DNA of 64,000 nucleotides from Anaerobiospirillum thomasii (GCF_900445255.1 NZ_UAPU01000005.1:941001-1005000), one strand, 5' to 3'. Counted from the stretch's first letter, positions 20,076 to 28,781 are shown. Numbers and translations: made by a program. The notes: generated by a model from the sequence alone, not told the origin.

Positions 20076-22159
20076 TGGTTATAAGGGCCTTAAAATATGC
20101 AGCTTTACTTTTTGCTGCATATTTAATTATATCTGCTATTGCAGGAGTGCATGGAGCTACAGAATTTTATAACAGATCGCCTGTTCTGTATGATAAAGAT
20201 GGCGGCATTATTGCCTATAAACTAAGCTTGGATGACAAGATCCGCTTTTTAACAGAGCATAAAAAGGTTGACCCTTTATATCTTAAAATGCTCCTTGCCA
20301 GTGAAGATGAGCGTTTTTACTATCATCTTGGTGTCGATCCTATCTCTATTGTCAGATCACTTATAAGCAATGCACAAGGTTACAATCTCAGCGGCGCCTC
20401 AACCCTTGCCATGCAGGTGGCAAGGCTCCTTGATAAAAAAGAGCGCACCTTAATCTCCAAAATCAAAGAGGCCATACAGGCTACCTATCTTACCCTCTAT
20501 TATGGCAAAGAGCGTATTTTAGATCTGTATCTGACCTTAGCACCCTTTGGTTCAAATATTGAAGGTGTAAGTGCTGCCTCGCTTATGTATTTTAAGCATA
20601 TGCCAGATAAGCTGACCCCGGATGAGGCTGCGCTGCTTGTAGCACTGCCGCGTGCCCCTGAAAAAATAAGGCCTGACAGGCATAAAAAAAGTGCTATCTA
20701 TTATAGAAACAGAGTTTTAGATAAGGCCTGCAGGGACTTACTTATAAGTCAAGCCGTACTTGATACAGCGTCAAAGGCAGATATTGATACAGCTTTATAT
20801 CGCCCATCTCAATCTGCAATGCATTTAGGTTACAGAGCTTTTGCCTCAAGCAAGGTCAAAGAGCATTACTCATATATTGATCCTAAGGTGCAAAATACTT
20901 TAAATGCTGTGGCATCCACCTTTGGAGCAAGAGCATCAAGGCATGAGAGTCTTGCCATTATTGCCATTGATAATAAGAGTCATACGGTTGCAGGCTACGT
21001 TGGTTCATCTGACAGTAAAAGACAGTTTGTGGATTTTGCAAAGGCCAGGCGCTCAAGCGGCTCTTTATTAAAACCTTTTATCTATGCTATAGCCTTTGAC
21101 AGGCGCATAGTACTGCCCTTTAGTATTATTGATGATAAACAAAAAAGCTTTAATACCTGGCAGCCTAAAAATTACAGCCGTGAATTTGAAGGGCAGGTAA
21201 GTGTGGCCGATGCTCTTGTCAGATCGCTTAATCTGCCGGCAGTTGAAATTTTAAAGGCCCTGCAGCCAGATGAGTTTTTAAATATCATCAATAAAGATGA
21301 CAGTGTGCTTTTAGACAGTGATGAGAATAATCTGTCTTTAGCTACAGGCAGTGCACAAAGCTCGTTATTAGCGCTGTGTGAGCTCTATGCCATGCTAAAA
21401 AACAATGGCCTGTACAATGCCGCCGCTCTTTTTTATCTGCACAATAAGCAAAACCTAACCCTTTCATCACTTTTAAAGAGTGAAAGTACCTTTAAAACAC
21501 GCAAGGCAGATGATAGAGTCATGTTGTATGAAAGCGGCATAAGATTTAATGAAAGGATGATATCTCAAACCTCTGCTGCCACTATTTATAAAATACTAAA
21601 GAGGGTCAAAAGAGTTAAAGGCTATGAGGCTATGGACAGTCTTAGCTATAAAACAGGGACGAGTTATAATTATGTTGATGCCCACGCCATTGGCTCTTTA
21701 GGGCGCTATACCATAGCTGTGCGCACAGGAAGAGAAGATGGCAGCAGCAACAGTCCCTATACAGGCTTTAGCCGTGCTGCCCCTGTTTTATTTGAGATTT
21801 TCTCAAAACTTGATGTCAAAGATGATAGGAGCTATGTGCCAGGAGATCTTATGATAAAGCCTCCTGAGGGGCTGTCCTATCTGAGCTTTGATAATGAAAA
21901 GGATCTTTTTGACAGCACAGCTGAGAAATTACAGATAAACTTTCCTCTTGATAATTCACAGATAATTCCTATTGAAGGGCGTATTTATCTTGATTTACGC
22001 GGCGGTTTGCCCCCTTATACAGTTTTTGTCAACGGCTCTCAGAGTGACAGCTGTGAGTATATAGATGCAAATGATTTTGGCCTGTATAACATAGTGGTGC
22101 GTGATGCAGCAGGCTCAAGTCATGCTATAAGTGTCTATGTACCTGCAAAAAATCCGTAA
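20075..22159 (+). CDS. pbpC: Penicillin-binding protein 1C
   Basis: A 694-residue class A-like PBP. An N-terminal signal anchor (about 5-27) is followed by a GT51 glycosyltransferase domain (catalytic Glu77 in SEDERFYYHLG; GASTLAMQ near 107; GSNIEGV near 159) and a transpeptidase domain with Ser330/Lys333 (SLLK), SLN near 384-386 and KTGTS near 528. The C-terminus resembles the BiPBP_C domain (INFPLDNSQIIPIEG, then LRGGLPPY). It is shorter than E. coli PbpC (about 770) but all catalytic motifs are present. It overlaps the A2M gene by one base, consistent with the model in which the A2M protects the periplasm when peptidoglycan is repaired after envelope breach. Confidence 0.92.
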   Translation: MVIRALKYAALLFAAYLIISAIAGVHGATEFYNRSPVLYDKDGGIIAYKLSLDDKIRFLTEHKKVDPLYLKMLLASEDERFYYHLGVDPISIVRSLISNAQGYNLSGASTLAMQVARLLDKKERTLISKIKEAIQATYLTLYYGKERILDLYLTLAPFGSNIEGVSAASLMYFKHMPDKLTPDEAALLVALPRAPEKIRPDRHKKSAIYYRNRVLDKACRDLLISQAVLDTASKADIDTALYRPSQSAMHLGYRAFASSKVKEHYSYIDPKVQNTLNAVASTFGARASRHESLAIIAIDNKSHTVAGYVGSSDSKRQFVDFAKARRSSGSLLKPFIYAIAFDRRIVLPFSIIDDKQKSFNTWQPKNYSREFEGQVSVADALVRSLNLPAVEILKALQPDEFLNIINKDDSVLLDSDENNLSLATGSAQSSLLALCELYAMLKNNGLYNAAALFYLHNKQNLTLSSLLKSESTFKTRKADDRVMLYESGIRFNERMISQTSAATIYKILKRVKRVKGYEAMDSLSYKTGTSYNYVDAHAIGSLGRYTIAVRTGREDGSSNSPYTGFSRAAPVLFEIFSKLDVKDDRSYVPGDLMIKPPEGLSYLSFDNEKDLFDSTAEKLQINFPLDNSQIIPIEGRIYLDLRGGLPPYTVFVNGSQSDSCEYIDANDFGLYNIVVRDAAGSSHAISVYVPAKNP

Positions 22160-22188
22160 AAAAGACTTTTAAAATTAAAAAAATCCTA

Positions 22189-22194
22189 TATAAT
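22189..22194 (+). promoter_or_regulatory. -10 element of the tRNA-Leu gene
   Basis: A perfect TATAAT ends 23 bp before the tRNA 5' end. The -35 region is AT-rich with no good match, so only the -10 is called. Confidence 0.45.
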
Positions 22195-22217
22195 GAGTTT
22201 CACATTAAAAATCTGTT

Positions 22218-22307
22218 GCCCAGGTGGTGAAATAGGTAGACACAAGGGACTTAAAATCCCTCGAACCTTATACGTTCGTGCCGGTTCGACCCCGGCTCTG
22301 GGCACCA
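22218..22307 (+). tRNA. tRNA-Leu(TAA)
   Basis: GCCCAGG at the 5' end pairs with TCTGGGC before A and an encoded CCA (one G-T pair). The D-arm, a long type-II variable arm and the T-arm (GCCGG TTCGACC CCGGC) are all present. The anticodon stem AGGGA/TCCCT encloses loop CTTAAAA, anticodon TAA, decoding UUA. It follows pbpC by 58 bp and is followed by its own terminator. Confidence 0.96.
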
Positions 22308-22312
22308 GCCTA

Positions 22313-22335
22313 AAGGATCATCAGATCCTTTTTTT
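22313..22335 (+). terminator. Terminator of tRNA-Leu
   Basis: AAGGATC and GATCCTT pair around a 4-nt loop and run into seven T residues, beginning six bases after the tRNA CCA. Confidence 0.8.
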
Positions 22336-22416
22336 ATGCCCGCAATTAAACCATCTCTTTTCTGGCCCTACATTTTAATCTAAAGCTTTGCCCTGTAAGA
22401 AAGCTATTTGCAAAAA

Positions 22417-22442
22417 GAAAAAGCATGAGTTTTATCCCATGC
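22417..22442 (-). terminator. Probable terminator of the XRE gene
   Basis: On the minus strand GCATG (22442-22438) pairs with CATGC (22427-22423) across a 10-nt loop and is followed by TTTTTC and more T. The stem is short. It lies about 45 bp past the XRE stop. Confidence 0.4.
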
Positions 22443-22485
22443 CTTTTTACTTGGTGTAATCTTGTATCCTTAGTTTAAGATTACC

Positions 22486-22740
22486 TTAGAAGTTGAGCGT
22501 ACTCTTTGAAGTTTCATGCTCATCTCTTATAGTAAAGACCAGTCGAAACAGTTCGTCATCGCCATTTACTACCGCATCGCGCAACAGAGTTTTGATTTTT
22601 AACTCCTGCAGTTCAGATACAGGTCGTTTATTGGTCTCTATCATTGAGATATAAACTTTTGAAACTGAAAGTTTCTCGGCAAGCTCAGCAGCTGTCAGAC
22701 CCAGAGACTGACGCACTCTTTGAAATAGACGTCCATCCAT
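22486..22740 (-). CDS. Small XRE-family helix-turn-helix regulator
   Basis: An 84-residue protein with a Cro/CI-type helix-turn-helix at about residues 8-45 (VRQSLGLTAAELAEKLSVSK, then VYISMIETNKR) and a short polar tail. The start at ATG 22740 is preferred over ATG 22749 because AGGA lies nine bases before the former and only one before the latter. The gene borders an AT-rich gene-poor region and has no obvious toxin partner: the next genes on either side are tRNA-Leu and an orphan on the opposite strand. It could be a leftover element regulator or a local autorepressor. Target unknown. Confidence 0.75.
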   Translation of the reverse strand: MDGRLFQRVRQSLGLTAAELAEKLSVSKVYISMIETNKRPVSELQELKIKTLLRDAVVNGDDELFRLVFTIRDEHETSKSTLNF

Positions 22741-23762
22741 AGCACACATTCCTAAAAATTTTTAATATTTTGTATAAACTAAAAGTTTAAATTATCTTTC
22801 CTTGCGGAAATTGTAATATAAAGTTTTCTTTCAGTTTAAATCTATCATTCACGCCTAATGAAATTCACTATACGGAATGACGTTTTATTTTAGTATAAAT
22901 GGTTAGTATTTTGTATACTATTTTGCAATTTATACTAATGTTTTTTAATAACATTATCGTCTGTCGATTTTTTAAGATGATCTATGTCATAAAAAACGAA
23001 GTTTAGTTTATGCTAATTTTTAAGACTTTGCAATTAATTTTTGTTAACCTATTGTTAATATTAGTTTACTATAATTTAACTTTTACATTCAATTATTAGA
23101 CTTTAGATAGTAAAAAGCAAAATAATACTCTGTTTATACAAAAACTAACATTTGTTCAAAAAAACTATAATATATTACTAATAATCAACATGTTATTTAC
23201 TACATCACTTTAAAAAATATGTGCACTAAAATCCATAAAATGTGATATTTATCAAAATATTTCAAAAATTTTATAGAACAACAATGTTAAGCATTTGTCT
23301 TGCTTTTATTTTCAAATGAAAATAATTTTTAATCTTTTTATAAAAATTTTTTGAACTAAGATCACAAAAATTGAATATTAATTTTAATTATTCAAAAGTG
23401 TATTAATTAATTGTTTACACAAATTAGTCTATTTTTTAATCGTACACTAAAAAAAGCCTGCCATCTTATATGTAATGTCACAAAGCTCCTTTTTATAAGC
23501 CTTACACCAAAAGTGGCTACACAACATTTAGCCTCCTGATAATACATGATACAAATACATCCTTTTTCAAAGTTAACACAAGGCCAATGTGTCAAATCAC
23601 AAGTCCTTCACCTGCTGTCTGCTCTGGCTTTTTATATACGCTGTGAACTGATCTTATCAGTATAAATATTTAAACTTGGCACGGTATTTTCATTAAAACC
23701 ATAAGCAGTTGCGTGCCATATTTTTGGCATGTAGTTTTTTTATTATAAATTACGGAGAGAAC
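22741..23762. other. About 1 kb AT-rich, gene-free region
   Basis: Conspicuously richer in A and T than its surroundings, with many A/T runs, between the divergent XRE gene and an orphan gene. Two minus-strand frames at 23407-23595 and 23670-23936 have no ribosome site or family resemblance. No tRNA-like structure, direct-repeat array or transposase remnant was found. The composition fits an H-NS-bound or recently acquired segment. Confidence 0.5.
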
Positions 23763-24152
23763 ATGGAAGTCCTGAATCGTGCTGACGATGCAGTGAAATG
23801 TCGCTCGCTTATGGGTCCGCCCATGCAGGATATTTCTGAAATTGCATCGAAGCTGTGCCTGGCTCAGGCATCTGATGATGCTGACTGCATGCAATACTAT
23901 GAAGGTCTTGAGACTTTGCTGCATAGATTTAATCAATATGCCTCAAGTCTTAAAGACGGCTCAACCTTTCAGGTAAAGATGGATGAGACCTTATCTGAAA
24001 TTGCTCTTTTGCTAAAGAGCATCAGATGTCTTACTGTCGATGCTGAAAGCAATACATATTCAGATGAGGAAAAAAGTGCTATTGAAGATGAGATACATAT
24101 GATTGAATCTGAAATCAGAATGCTGCACAACCGCCTTATGAATAATATCTAG
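23763..24152 (+). CDS. Orphan small protein, helical
   Basis: A 129-residue protein I do not recognise. The ATG at 23763 has GGAGAG three bases upstream and is preferred over the in-frame upstream start near 23709. The sequence is acidic, without signal peptide or membrane segment. The second half (about residues 70-129) is predicted by eye to be helical with heptad-like hydrophobics (MDETLSEIALLLKSIR and EIHMIESEIRMLHNRL), suggesting a coiled coil or oligomerisation region. Three cysteines lie in the first 45 residues. It is monocistronic, downstream of a long AT-rich region and upstream of a perfect hairpin. It could be a small regulator or a remnant of a mobile element. Confidence 0.65.
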   Translation: MEVLNRADDAVKCRSLMGPPMQDISEIASKLCLAQASDDADCMQYYEGLETLLHRFNQYASSLKDGSTFQVKMDETLSEIALLLKSIRCLTVDAESNTYSDEEKSAIEDEIHMIESEIRMLHNRLMNNI

Positions 24153-24167
24153 CCCATCATAGTAAGC

Positions 24168-24202
24168 TATTTCTCCACCTTTTATTACAAGGTGGAGAAA
24201 TA
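24168..24202 (+). repeat. Perfect 14-bp inverted repeat after the orphan gene
   Basis: TATTTCTCCACCTT (24168-24181) and AAGGTGGAGAAATA (24189-24202) flank a 7-nt loop, 16 bp after the orphan's stop. There is no T tract on either strand, so it is not a canonical intrinsic terminator. It may stabilise the transcript 3' end or act with Rho. Confidence 0.7.
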
Positions 24203-24376
24203 ACTCATCCCCATCCCCTCTGCCCCTGCAGCACAGGTCTTTTTCCCTGCCAAGCTCCTTTTTTAAAACACCATTTAAAAATAAGATATGAGCATTTTTA
24301 ATTGTGCCGTATTCTGTTATGTTATTGGTATAGGATAAAATTAAGACTTTATTTATGTAAAAAAAGAGATATATCT

Positions 24377-25396
24377 ATGGTTATTTGTGTCTGCGGTGCT
24401 TCGGGCTTTATTGGCTCAAATTTTATAAAAAGATGCATAGATGAGCATGAAATTGTGGTTTTAACGCGCAATGTAGCTCACTGTTTAAATATGCTGCGTA
24501 AGGTAAAGGCAGATATTGACTCATATTTAAATAAAAAGCTTTATATTATGACCTATGTCGATGCTCTTGATGCCTGTGCCTATCTTTACGGCAAGACCCG
24601 CGACATGAGCCGCAAGATTGATGATATTGATGATTTTATTATAAAGATCCACGACAAATCCCTAAATGAGGATATTATCTCTATTTTCAACAAGCTTATG
24701 GAGTCTGATGCCATAGTCAATCTGGCAGGAGCCTCAATTGCACAGAAGTTTTTAACTCAAAGCCGTCTTGAGGAGATCAAAAACTCACGTCTTGATGTAA
24801 TTCAAAAGCTCTATACATTGTTTTTAAAAAAAGAGGGCATAAGCAAAAAAAGAATATTTCTACAGGCCAGCGCCACTGGTGTCTATGATGAAAGTGATGA
24901 TGTGATAACCGAAAAAACTGCTCCTGGCAGCAATTTTTTAGCCGAGGTAGCCCTCTCTGCCGAGAATAAGGCTATAAGTCTTTTTACCTATGAAAATCTG
25001 GCCATACTGCGCTTTGGTGTGGTTATGGGCAAAGGTGGCGGTATTTTAAAGGCTATGGACAAAATGCCGCCTTTTAATATTATTGCCAAAAACTATGTAT
25101 CATATATAGGTATAGATGATGCCATAGAGGCTGTGCTGCATATTATAAAAGGTCATCACTGTAAAACCTTTAATATGGTGGCTCCTGATCCATGCCGCTG
25201 CTATGAGCTTTTGCGCGCTGTGTTCAACCGTCAGACCTTTTTACTGTGGGTGCCTGGCTTTTTGGTCAAACAAACTGACAGACGCGGACTACTTCTAACT
25301 CTCAATCAAAAGGTTTATCCAAAAAATCTTATAGATACAGGCTATCGCTTCAGATGCCCTGATATCAGATCTCTGCAAAAGGCCATACACAGCTGA
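24377..25396 (+). CDS. TIGR01777/YfcH-type NAD(P)-binding epimerase-like protein
   Basis: A 339-residue extended-SDR-like protein. The nucleotide-binding loop GASGFIGS is at residues 7-14, INLAG-type VNLAGASI near 113, and the conserved QASATGVYDE segment near 160. The C-terminus (near 290-335) matches DUF1731 (YPKNLIDTGYRF). E. coli YfcH has 297 residues; the excess is an insertion of about 50 residues between the first strand-helix pair and VNLAG, rich in D and I. The start at 24377 is chosen because family members begin one or two residues before the Rossmann strand; the frame stays open upstream to 24302. Reaction unknown for the whole family. Alone in its transcription unit. Confidence 0.85.
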   Translation: MVICVCGASGFIGSNFIKRCIDEHEIVVLTRNVAHCLNMLRKVKADIDSYLNKKLYIMTYVDALDACAYLYGKTRDMSRKIDDIDDFIIKIHDKSLNEDIISIFNKLMESDAIVNLAGASIAQKFLTQSRLEEIKNSRLDVIQKLYTLFLKKEGISKKRIFLQASATGVYDESDDVITEKTAPGSNFLAEVALSAENKAISLFTYENLAILRFGVVMGKGGGILKAMDKMPPFNIIAKNYVSYIGIDDAIEAVLHIIKGHHCKTFNMVAPDPCRCYELLRAVFNRQTFLLWVPGFLVKQTDRRGLLLTLNQKVYPKNLIDTGYRFRCPDIRSLQKAIHS

Positions 25397-25581
25397 CACA
25401 GGCTACAAAAGGCACCTTAAAACAGACTTTTATTACAAGATCAGGTGCCATGGTCCACAGCAAATCTCCTAATCTTAGAGCTTTAAAAAAGGCTTTTTTT
25501 GCTTGACCTTAAGGCTCTTTTTAGTTATCTTTTGCATATCTTTTTTTTGCTCTTTTTTATCATCTCTTTATCGAGGATCAC

Positions 25582-26916
25582 ATGTCATCTCAAGCTAATG
25601 CCAATCAGGGTTTTCTTGATAAATACTTTGGTTTAAGCACCAAGGGCACCAATATCAAAACTGAGATTATTGCAGGTCTTACCACCTTCGTGGCCATGGC
25701 CTACATCATTTTTGTCAACCCGTCTATCCTTAAGGAGGCTGGCATTCCGCATGAGGCGGCAGTTGCAGCCACTATCTGGTCTGCAGGTATCTGTACCCTG
25801 GCTATGGGTCTGTTTGCCAATCTGCCTGTAGCTGTTGCTCCTGGCATGGGTCTTAATGCCTTTTTTGCATTCTATGTCTGCGGTACTTTAGGTCTGCCAT
25901 GGCAGACAGCACTGGGCGCTGTATTTGTCTCAGGCATTATCTTCTTACTTTTAACTATTACCAGGCTGCGTCAGCTTATTATTGACTCAGTGCCAATGTC
26001 ACTCAAAAGCGCTGTGGTTGTAGGTATTGGTATGTTTATTGCTTTTGTCGGTCTGCAGGGCTCAGGTCTTGTAGTTGACAATCCTGCAACTTTAGTTGCC
26101 CTTGGCTCTTTAAAATCACCTAGTGTACTTTTAAGTGCTACAGGTGTGCTAATCATAGGTGTGCTTTTAAGTCTGCATGTCAAAGGCGCCATGCTCATTG
26201 GTATTTTAATTATCACCATTGTTGGTATGGCCTTAGGTATCACACCTGCCCCTACCTCTTTATCATCAGTTATAAGCTTTGATCTGCCGGCCTTTAGTGA
26301 AACTTTCCTGGCTATGGATATCATGGGTGCCATTTCCTATGGTCTTGTTACTGTAATTTTCACCTTTACTGTAGTAGAGCTCTTTGACAATATCGGTACC
26401 TTGATTGGTGTATCCCGTGCTGCCAATTTAATGGATGAAAACGGCAAGATTGAAAATATCGACAGAGCACTGCTGACAGACTCTGTAGGTACCATGTTCT
26501 CTGCTGTAATGGGAACCTGTACTGTAACTTCATATGTTGAGTCAACAGCAGGTGCCAATGCCGGCGGCCGTACCGGTCTTACTGCTGTGGTTGTAGGTAT
26601 CTGCTTTATTTTAGCTATTGTGCTGGCTCCACTTGCAGGTCTTGTTCCTGCTTTTGCCACCGCTCCTGCTCTTATTATTGTAGGTGCCATGATGATGAAG
26701 AATGTATCTCATATCAACTTTAATGACTATACAGACTCCATCCCTGCCTTCTTAACCATTATTATGATGCCGCTTAGCTACTCTATTGCCTCAGGCTTTG
26801 GTTTTGGCTTTACAAGCTACTGCATCTTAAAGTGCATCTCTGGCAAATATAAAGAAATCACTCCTGTTATGTGGGGTGTAACCATTATCTTTATCATAAG
26901 CTTTGCTCTGCACTAA
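25582..26916 (+). CDS. NCS2 (AzgA-type) adenine/guanine/hypoxanthine permease
   Basis: A 444-residue polytopic transporter of the COG2252 AzgA-like branch of NCS2 purine permeases. Key segments: the N-terminal FGLSTKGTNIKTEIIAGLTT, MAYIIFVNP near residue 40, the half-helix PVAVAPGMGLNAFFAF near 85, and TSYVESTAGANAGGRTGL near 315, which is the second substrate-site motif. Family members import adenine, guanine or hypoxanthine with protons. GAGG precedes the ATG by about six bases. Which purine it prefers cannot be read from sequence. No purine riboswitch is visible upstream. Confidence 0.92.
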   Translation: MSSQANANQGFLDKYFGLSTKGTNIKTEIIAGLTTFVAMAYIIFVNPSILKEAGIPHEAAVAATIWSAGICTLAMGLFANLPVAVAPGMGLNAFFAFYVCGTLGLPWQTALGAVFVSGIIFLLLTITRLRQLIIDSVPMSLKSAVVVGIGMFIAFVGLQGSGLVVDNPATLVALGSLKSPSVLLSATGVLIIGVLLSLHVKGAMLIGILIITIVGMALGITPAPTSLSSVISFDLPAFSETFLAMDIMGAISYGLVTVIFTFTVVELFDNIGTLIGVSRAANLMDENGKIENIDRALLTDSVGTMFSAVMGTCTVTSYVESTAGANAGGRTGLTAVVVGICFILAIVLAPLAGLVPAFATAPALIIVGAMMMKNVSHINFNDYTDSIPAFLTIIMMPLSYSIASGFGFGFTSYCILKCISGKYKEITPVMWGVTIIFIISFALH

Positions 26917-26926
26917 TTAAATATAA

Positions 26927-26956
26927 GGCACGCTCTTTTATCTACACGAGCGTGCC
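26927..26956 (+). repeat. Stem-loop after the purine permease
   Basis: GGCACGCTC and GAGCGTGCC pair perfectly (9 bp) around a 12-nt loop, 11 bp past the stop codon. No T tract follows, so a Rho-independent terminator is doubtful; a 3'-end stabilising hairpin is equally likely. Confidence 0.55.
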
Positions 26957-27599
26957 CTACACCCCGCCTTATCTTTTTTCTCATTTTAAAAACCATTGCT
27001 TTCACTCTTATCATAACGGTGCTGAGATCTACTGATTTTTTTTAAAGATAGTATGTCATACAGATAGGTACAGACTCTGTTGTATGTTTTTTTTATATCA
27101 GATCTTAAATCACCCTATCAGATTTCAAAAAGATCTGTCTTTAATAATAAAAGACAGTCTGACAGATAAAATTTTTAGATGACTTACACTATGCTCTGTG
27201 TGGCTGCCCTGGTGTAGCACTCAAAGAGAGCTCATGTTTATTATTGAAAAAATATCCTGGACACTCATGGCTCTATTATTACAGCAGATAGATAAGATTA
27301 TACATTCAGACACAGCTCTTAGCGTCTTTGATGATCCTCTCCTGGCATTGTGTATAACACTTACTTTATACGCAGGTAATGCTAGATAACAGGAGCAAAA
27401 GACATATGGCCTTTAAAGTTAATTTATAGCTAAAAAGCAGGTTATGAGTGCACTTTGTTGCTTAAATATACAATCTATGTCCATAACAGAGCAAATTAAT
27501 CTGATGCAGTCACAAAGCTTGAGAGCACTGCTTTACAATTTGTCTTTAAAGTATAAAAATAAAGTATAAAAATTAAGAGAAGCTGGAGATGTGGTTTTT
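26957..27599. other. Gene-free stretch upstream of (3' to) tRNA-Thr
   Basis: About 640 bp. It contains an 8-bp inverted repeat (CTGTCTTT at 27135-27142 with AAAGACAG at 27150-27157) and a 63-codon open frame at 27198-27389 with no ribosome site or family match. No gene is supported. Confidence 0.5.
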
Positions 27600-27672
27600 T
27601 GCTGACTGCAGGAATCGAACCTGCGACCTATTGGTTACGAATCAATTGCTCTACCGACTGAGCTAAGCCAGC
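27600..27672 (-). tRNA. tRNA-Thr(CGT) without encoded CCA
   Basis: Minus-strand GCTGGCT pairs with AGTCAGC (one G-T pair); the D-arm, T-arm (GCAGG TTCGATT CCTGC) and anticodon loop TTCGTAA are canonical, giving anticodon CGT for ACG codons. The gene has two oddities. The 3' flank reads AAAAAACCAC after the acceptor stem instead of a CCA directly after the discriminator. The anticodon stem ATTGA/CCAAT has an A-C mismatch at the loop-closing 31-39 pair. CCA would have to be added by nucleotidyltransferase. Confidence 0.92.
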
Positions 27673-27727
27673 GTGCATGTATTGTAACAAATTTTTATAT
27701 TTTGTCCATTATAGCTAAAGGTTTACC

Positions 27728-28360
27728 ATGATTATAAAAAAAATACTTATTACAGGTCTGCTGTTCTCCCTTTTGCCTGTAGCTATGTCCGAGGAGAGCG
27801 TAAGTGTCGAGACGAAAAACAGAATTGATAATGTGCCTTACAATGAGCGCAATGTCAGCTTTACTCAGGCAGGATCCAATGAGTTTGAGCAGATGATTAC
27901 TGTTTTATCACAAAGCGATCCTGACTATAAACAGGCTTTTTATTTTGCCAATGCCTCTGCTAAATTAAACTTCTGTCAGGCCTATGGCTATCTTGGCACA
28001 TTCTATATGCATGGTCTTGGAACCAAGGCTGACCATAATGAGGCCTATCACGCCTTTATCAATGGCGTAAAATGCTCTGATATTCAATCTATCTACGGTA
28101 TGTCAACACTCTATGCCTCAGGCTTTAAAAATCCACAGGGTCGAGGCGGTGAGGAGGCTGTAATTGAGTATCTGCAAAAGGCCTGCGATTTAGAATATGC
28201 CCCGGCTCAGTATGATCTTGCCCTGATACTGCTTAAGAAAAATCCAAAGGATAAAAAGGGCCTGGAGCTTTTAAAGCTTGCAGCCAACGATCGCTATGGC
28301 CCTGCTCTTGATATGTACTACAAGCAATATGGTGCCGAGTACAAAGAAGACTCAGAATGA
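27728..28360 (+). CDS. Secreted Sel1-like repeat protein
   Basis: A 210-residue protein with an N-terminal signal peptide (about 1-21, ending AMS) and Sel1-type alpha/alpha repeats from about residue 75: a repeat containing AYGYLGTFYMHGLGTKADHNEAYHA-like spacing, then SIYGMSTLYASG, then APAQYDLALILL. Sel1 repeats are protein-interaction solenoids; secreted ones often serve in envelope stress or regulation. AAAGG precedes the ATG. The 3' end overlaps the convergent membrane-protein gene by 9 bp. No partner is evident from context. Confidence 0.8.
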   Translation: MIIKKILITGLLFSLLPVAMSEESVSVETKNRIDNVPYNERNVSFTQAGSNEFEQMITVLSQSDPDYKQAFYFANASAKLNFCQAYGYLGTFYMHGLGTKADHNEAYHAFINGVKCSDIQSIYGMSTLYASGFKNPQGRGGEEAVIEYLQKACDLEYAPAQYDLALILLKKNPKDKKGLELLKLAANDRYGPALDMYYKQYGAEYKEDSE

Positions 28361-28750
28361 TGCAAAGTCCCTGACGGCTCTTAAAAACAGCCTCAGGGCA
28401 CAGATAAAGCTCAGCAGCAGTGCCGTGTATCTGAATATATTATAAATAACATAGGCATGCATAAGATTGCTTTTAAATACCTCCTTATCTATCTCTATAG
28501 CATTTAGATGCACATAATACATCTGCAGATAGAATAAAAAAGGCATAAGCGCTGTAATGATAAAAATCAAAGCCATAAAGCGGCGCAGCTTTTTGTGTAA
28601 CCCTATTGCCACATAGATAAGATAGATGGCGGCAGCTGCCATAACGCACAGATCCAAAAGCGGCGGTAGCGTCGGCGACGAGCCTATAGCCATTATCCAT
28701 ACTGCAACTAGTATGGAGGTTGAATAAAAAATATCCTTATACTGTTCCAT
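28352..28750 (-). CDS. Small four-helix membrane protein of unknown function
   Basis: A 132-residue protein with about four hydrophobic segments (near residues 10-30, 34-52, 60-82 and 105-128 of the shorter form). The frame extends to a TTG at 28786, but that would overlap the rbfA terminator; ATG 28750 is the first ATG after the hairpin, although it has no clear Shine-Dalgarno. I do not recognise a family. It lies directly downstream of the rbfA terminator, so it may be expressed by read-through. Codon usage resembles its neighbours. Confidence 0.6.
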   Translation of the reverse strand: MEQYKDIFYSTSILVAVWIMAIGSSPTLPPLLDLCVMAAAAIYLIYVAIGLHKKLRRFMALIFIITALMPFLFYLQMYYVHLNAIEIDKEVFKSNLMHAYVIYNIFRYTALLLSFICALRLFLRAVRDFASF

Positions 28751-28757
28751 ATAGAAT

Positions 28758-28781
28758 AAAGGCGCATTAAAGCGCCTTTTT
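28758..28781 (-). terminator. Terminator of the rimP-nusA-infB-rbfA operon
   Basis: AAAGGCGC and GCGCCTTT pair around a 6-nt loop, with T-rich flanks on both strands, so it can act in either direction. It begins 17 bp past the rbfA stop on the minus strand. Confidence 0.65.

Noticed and set aside
23407-23936. Minus-strand open frames in the AT-rich region
   Set aside because: Cysteine- and histidine-rich translations without start signals; the second overlaps the orphan gene in antisense.
25411-25449. GGCACCT/AGGTGCC stem after the YfcH-like gene as terminator
   Set aside because: Seven base pairs but a 25-nt loop and no T tract; too weak.
27198-27389. 63-codon frame between the purine permease and tRNA-Thr
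   Set aside because: No Shine-Dalgarno and no recognisable motif; unconvincing.
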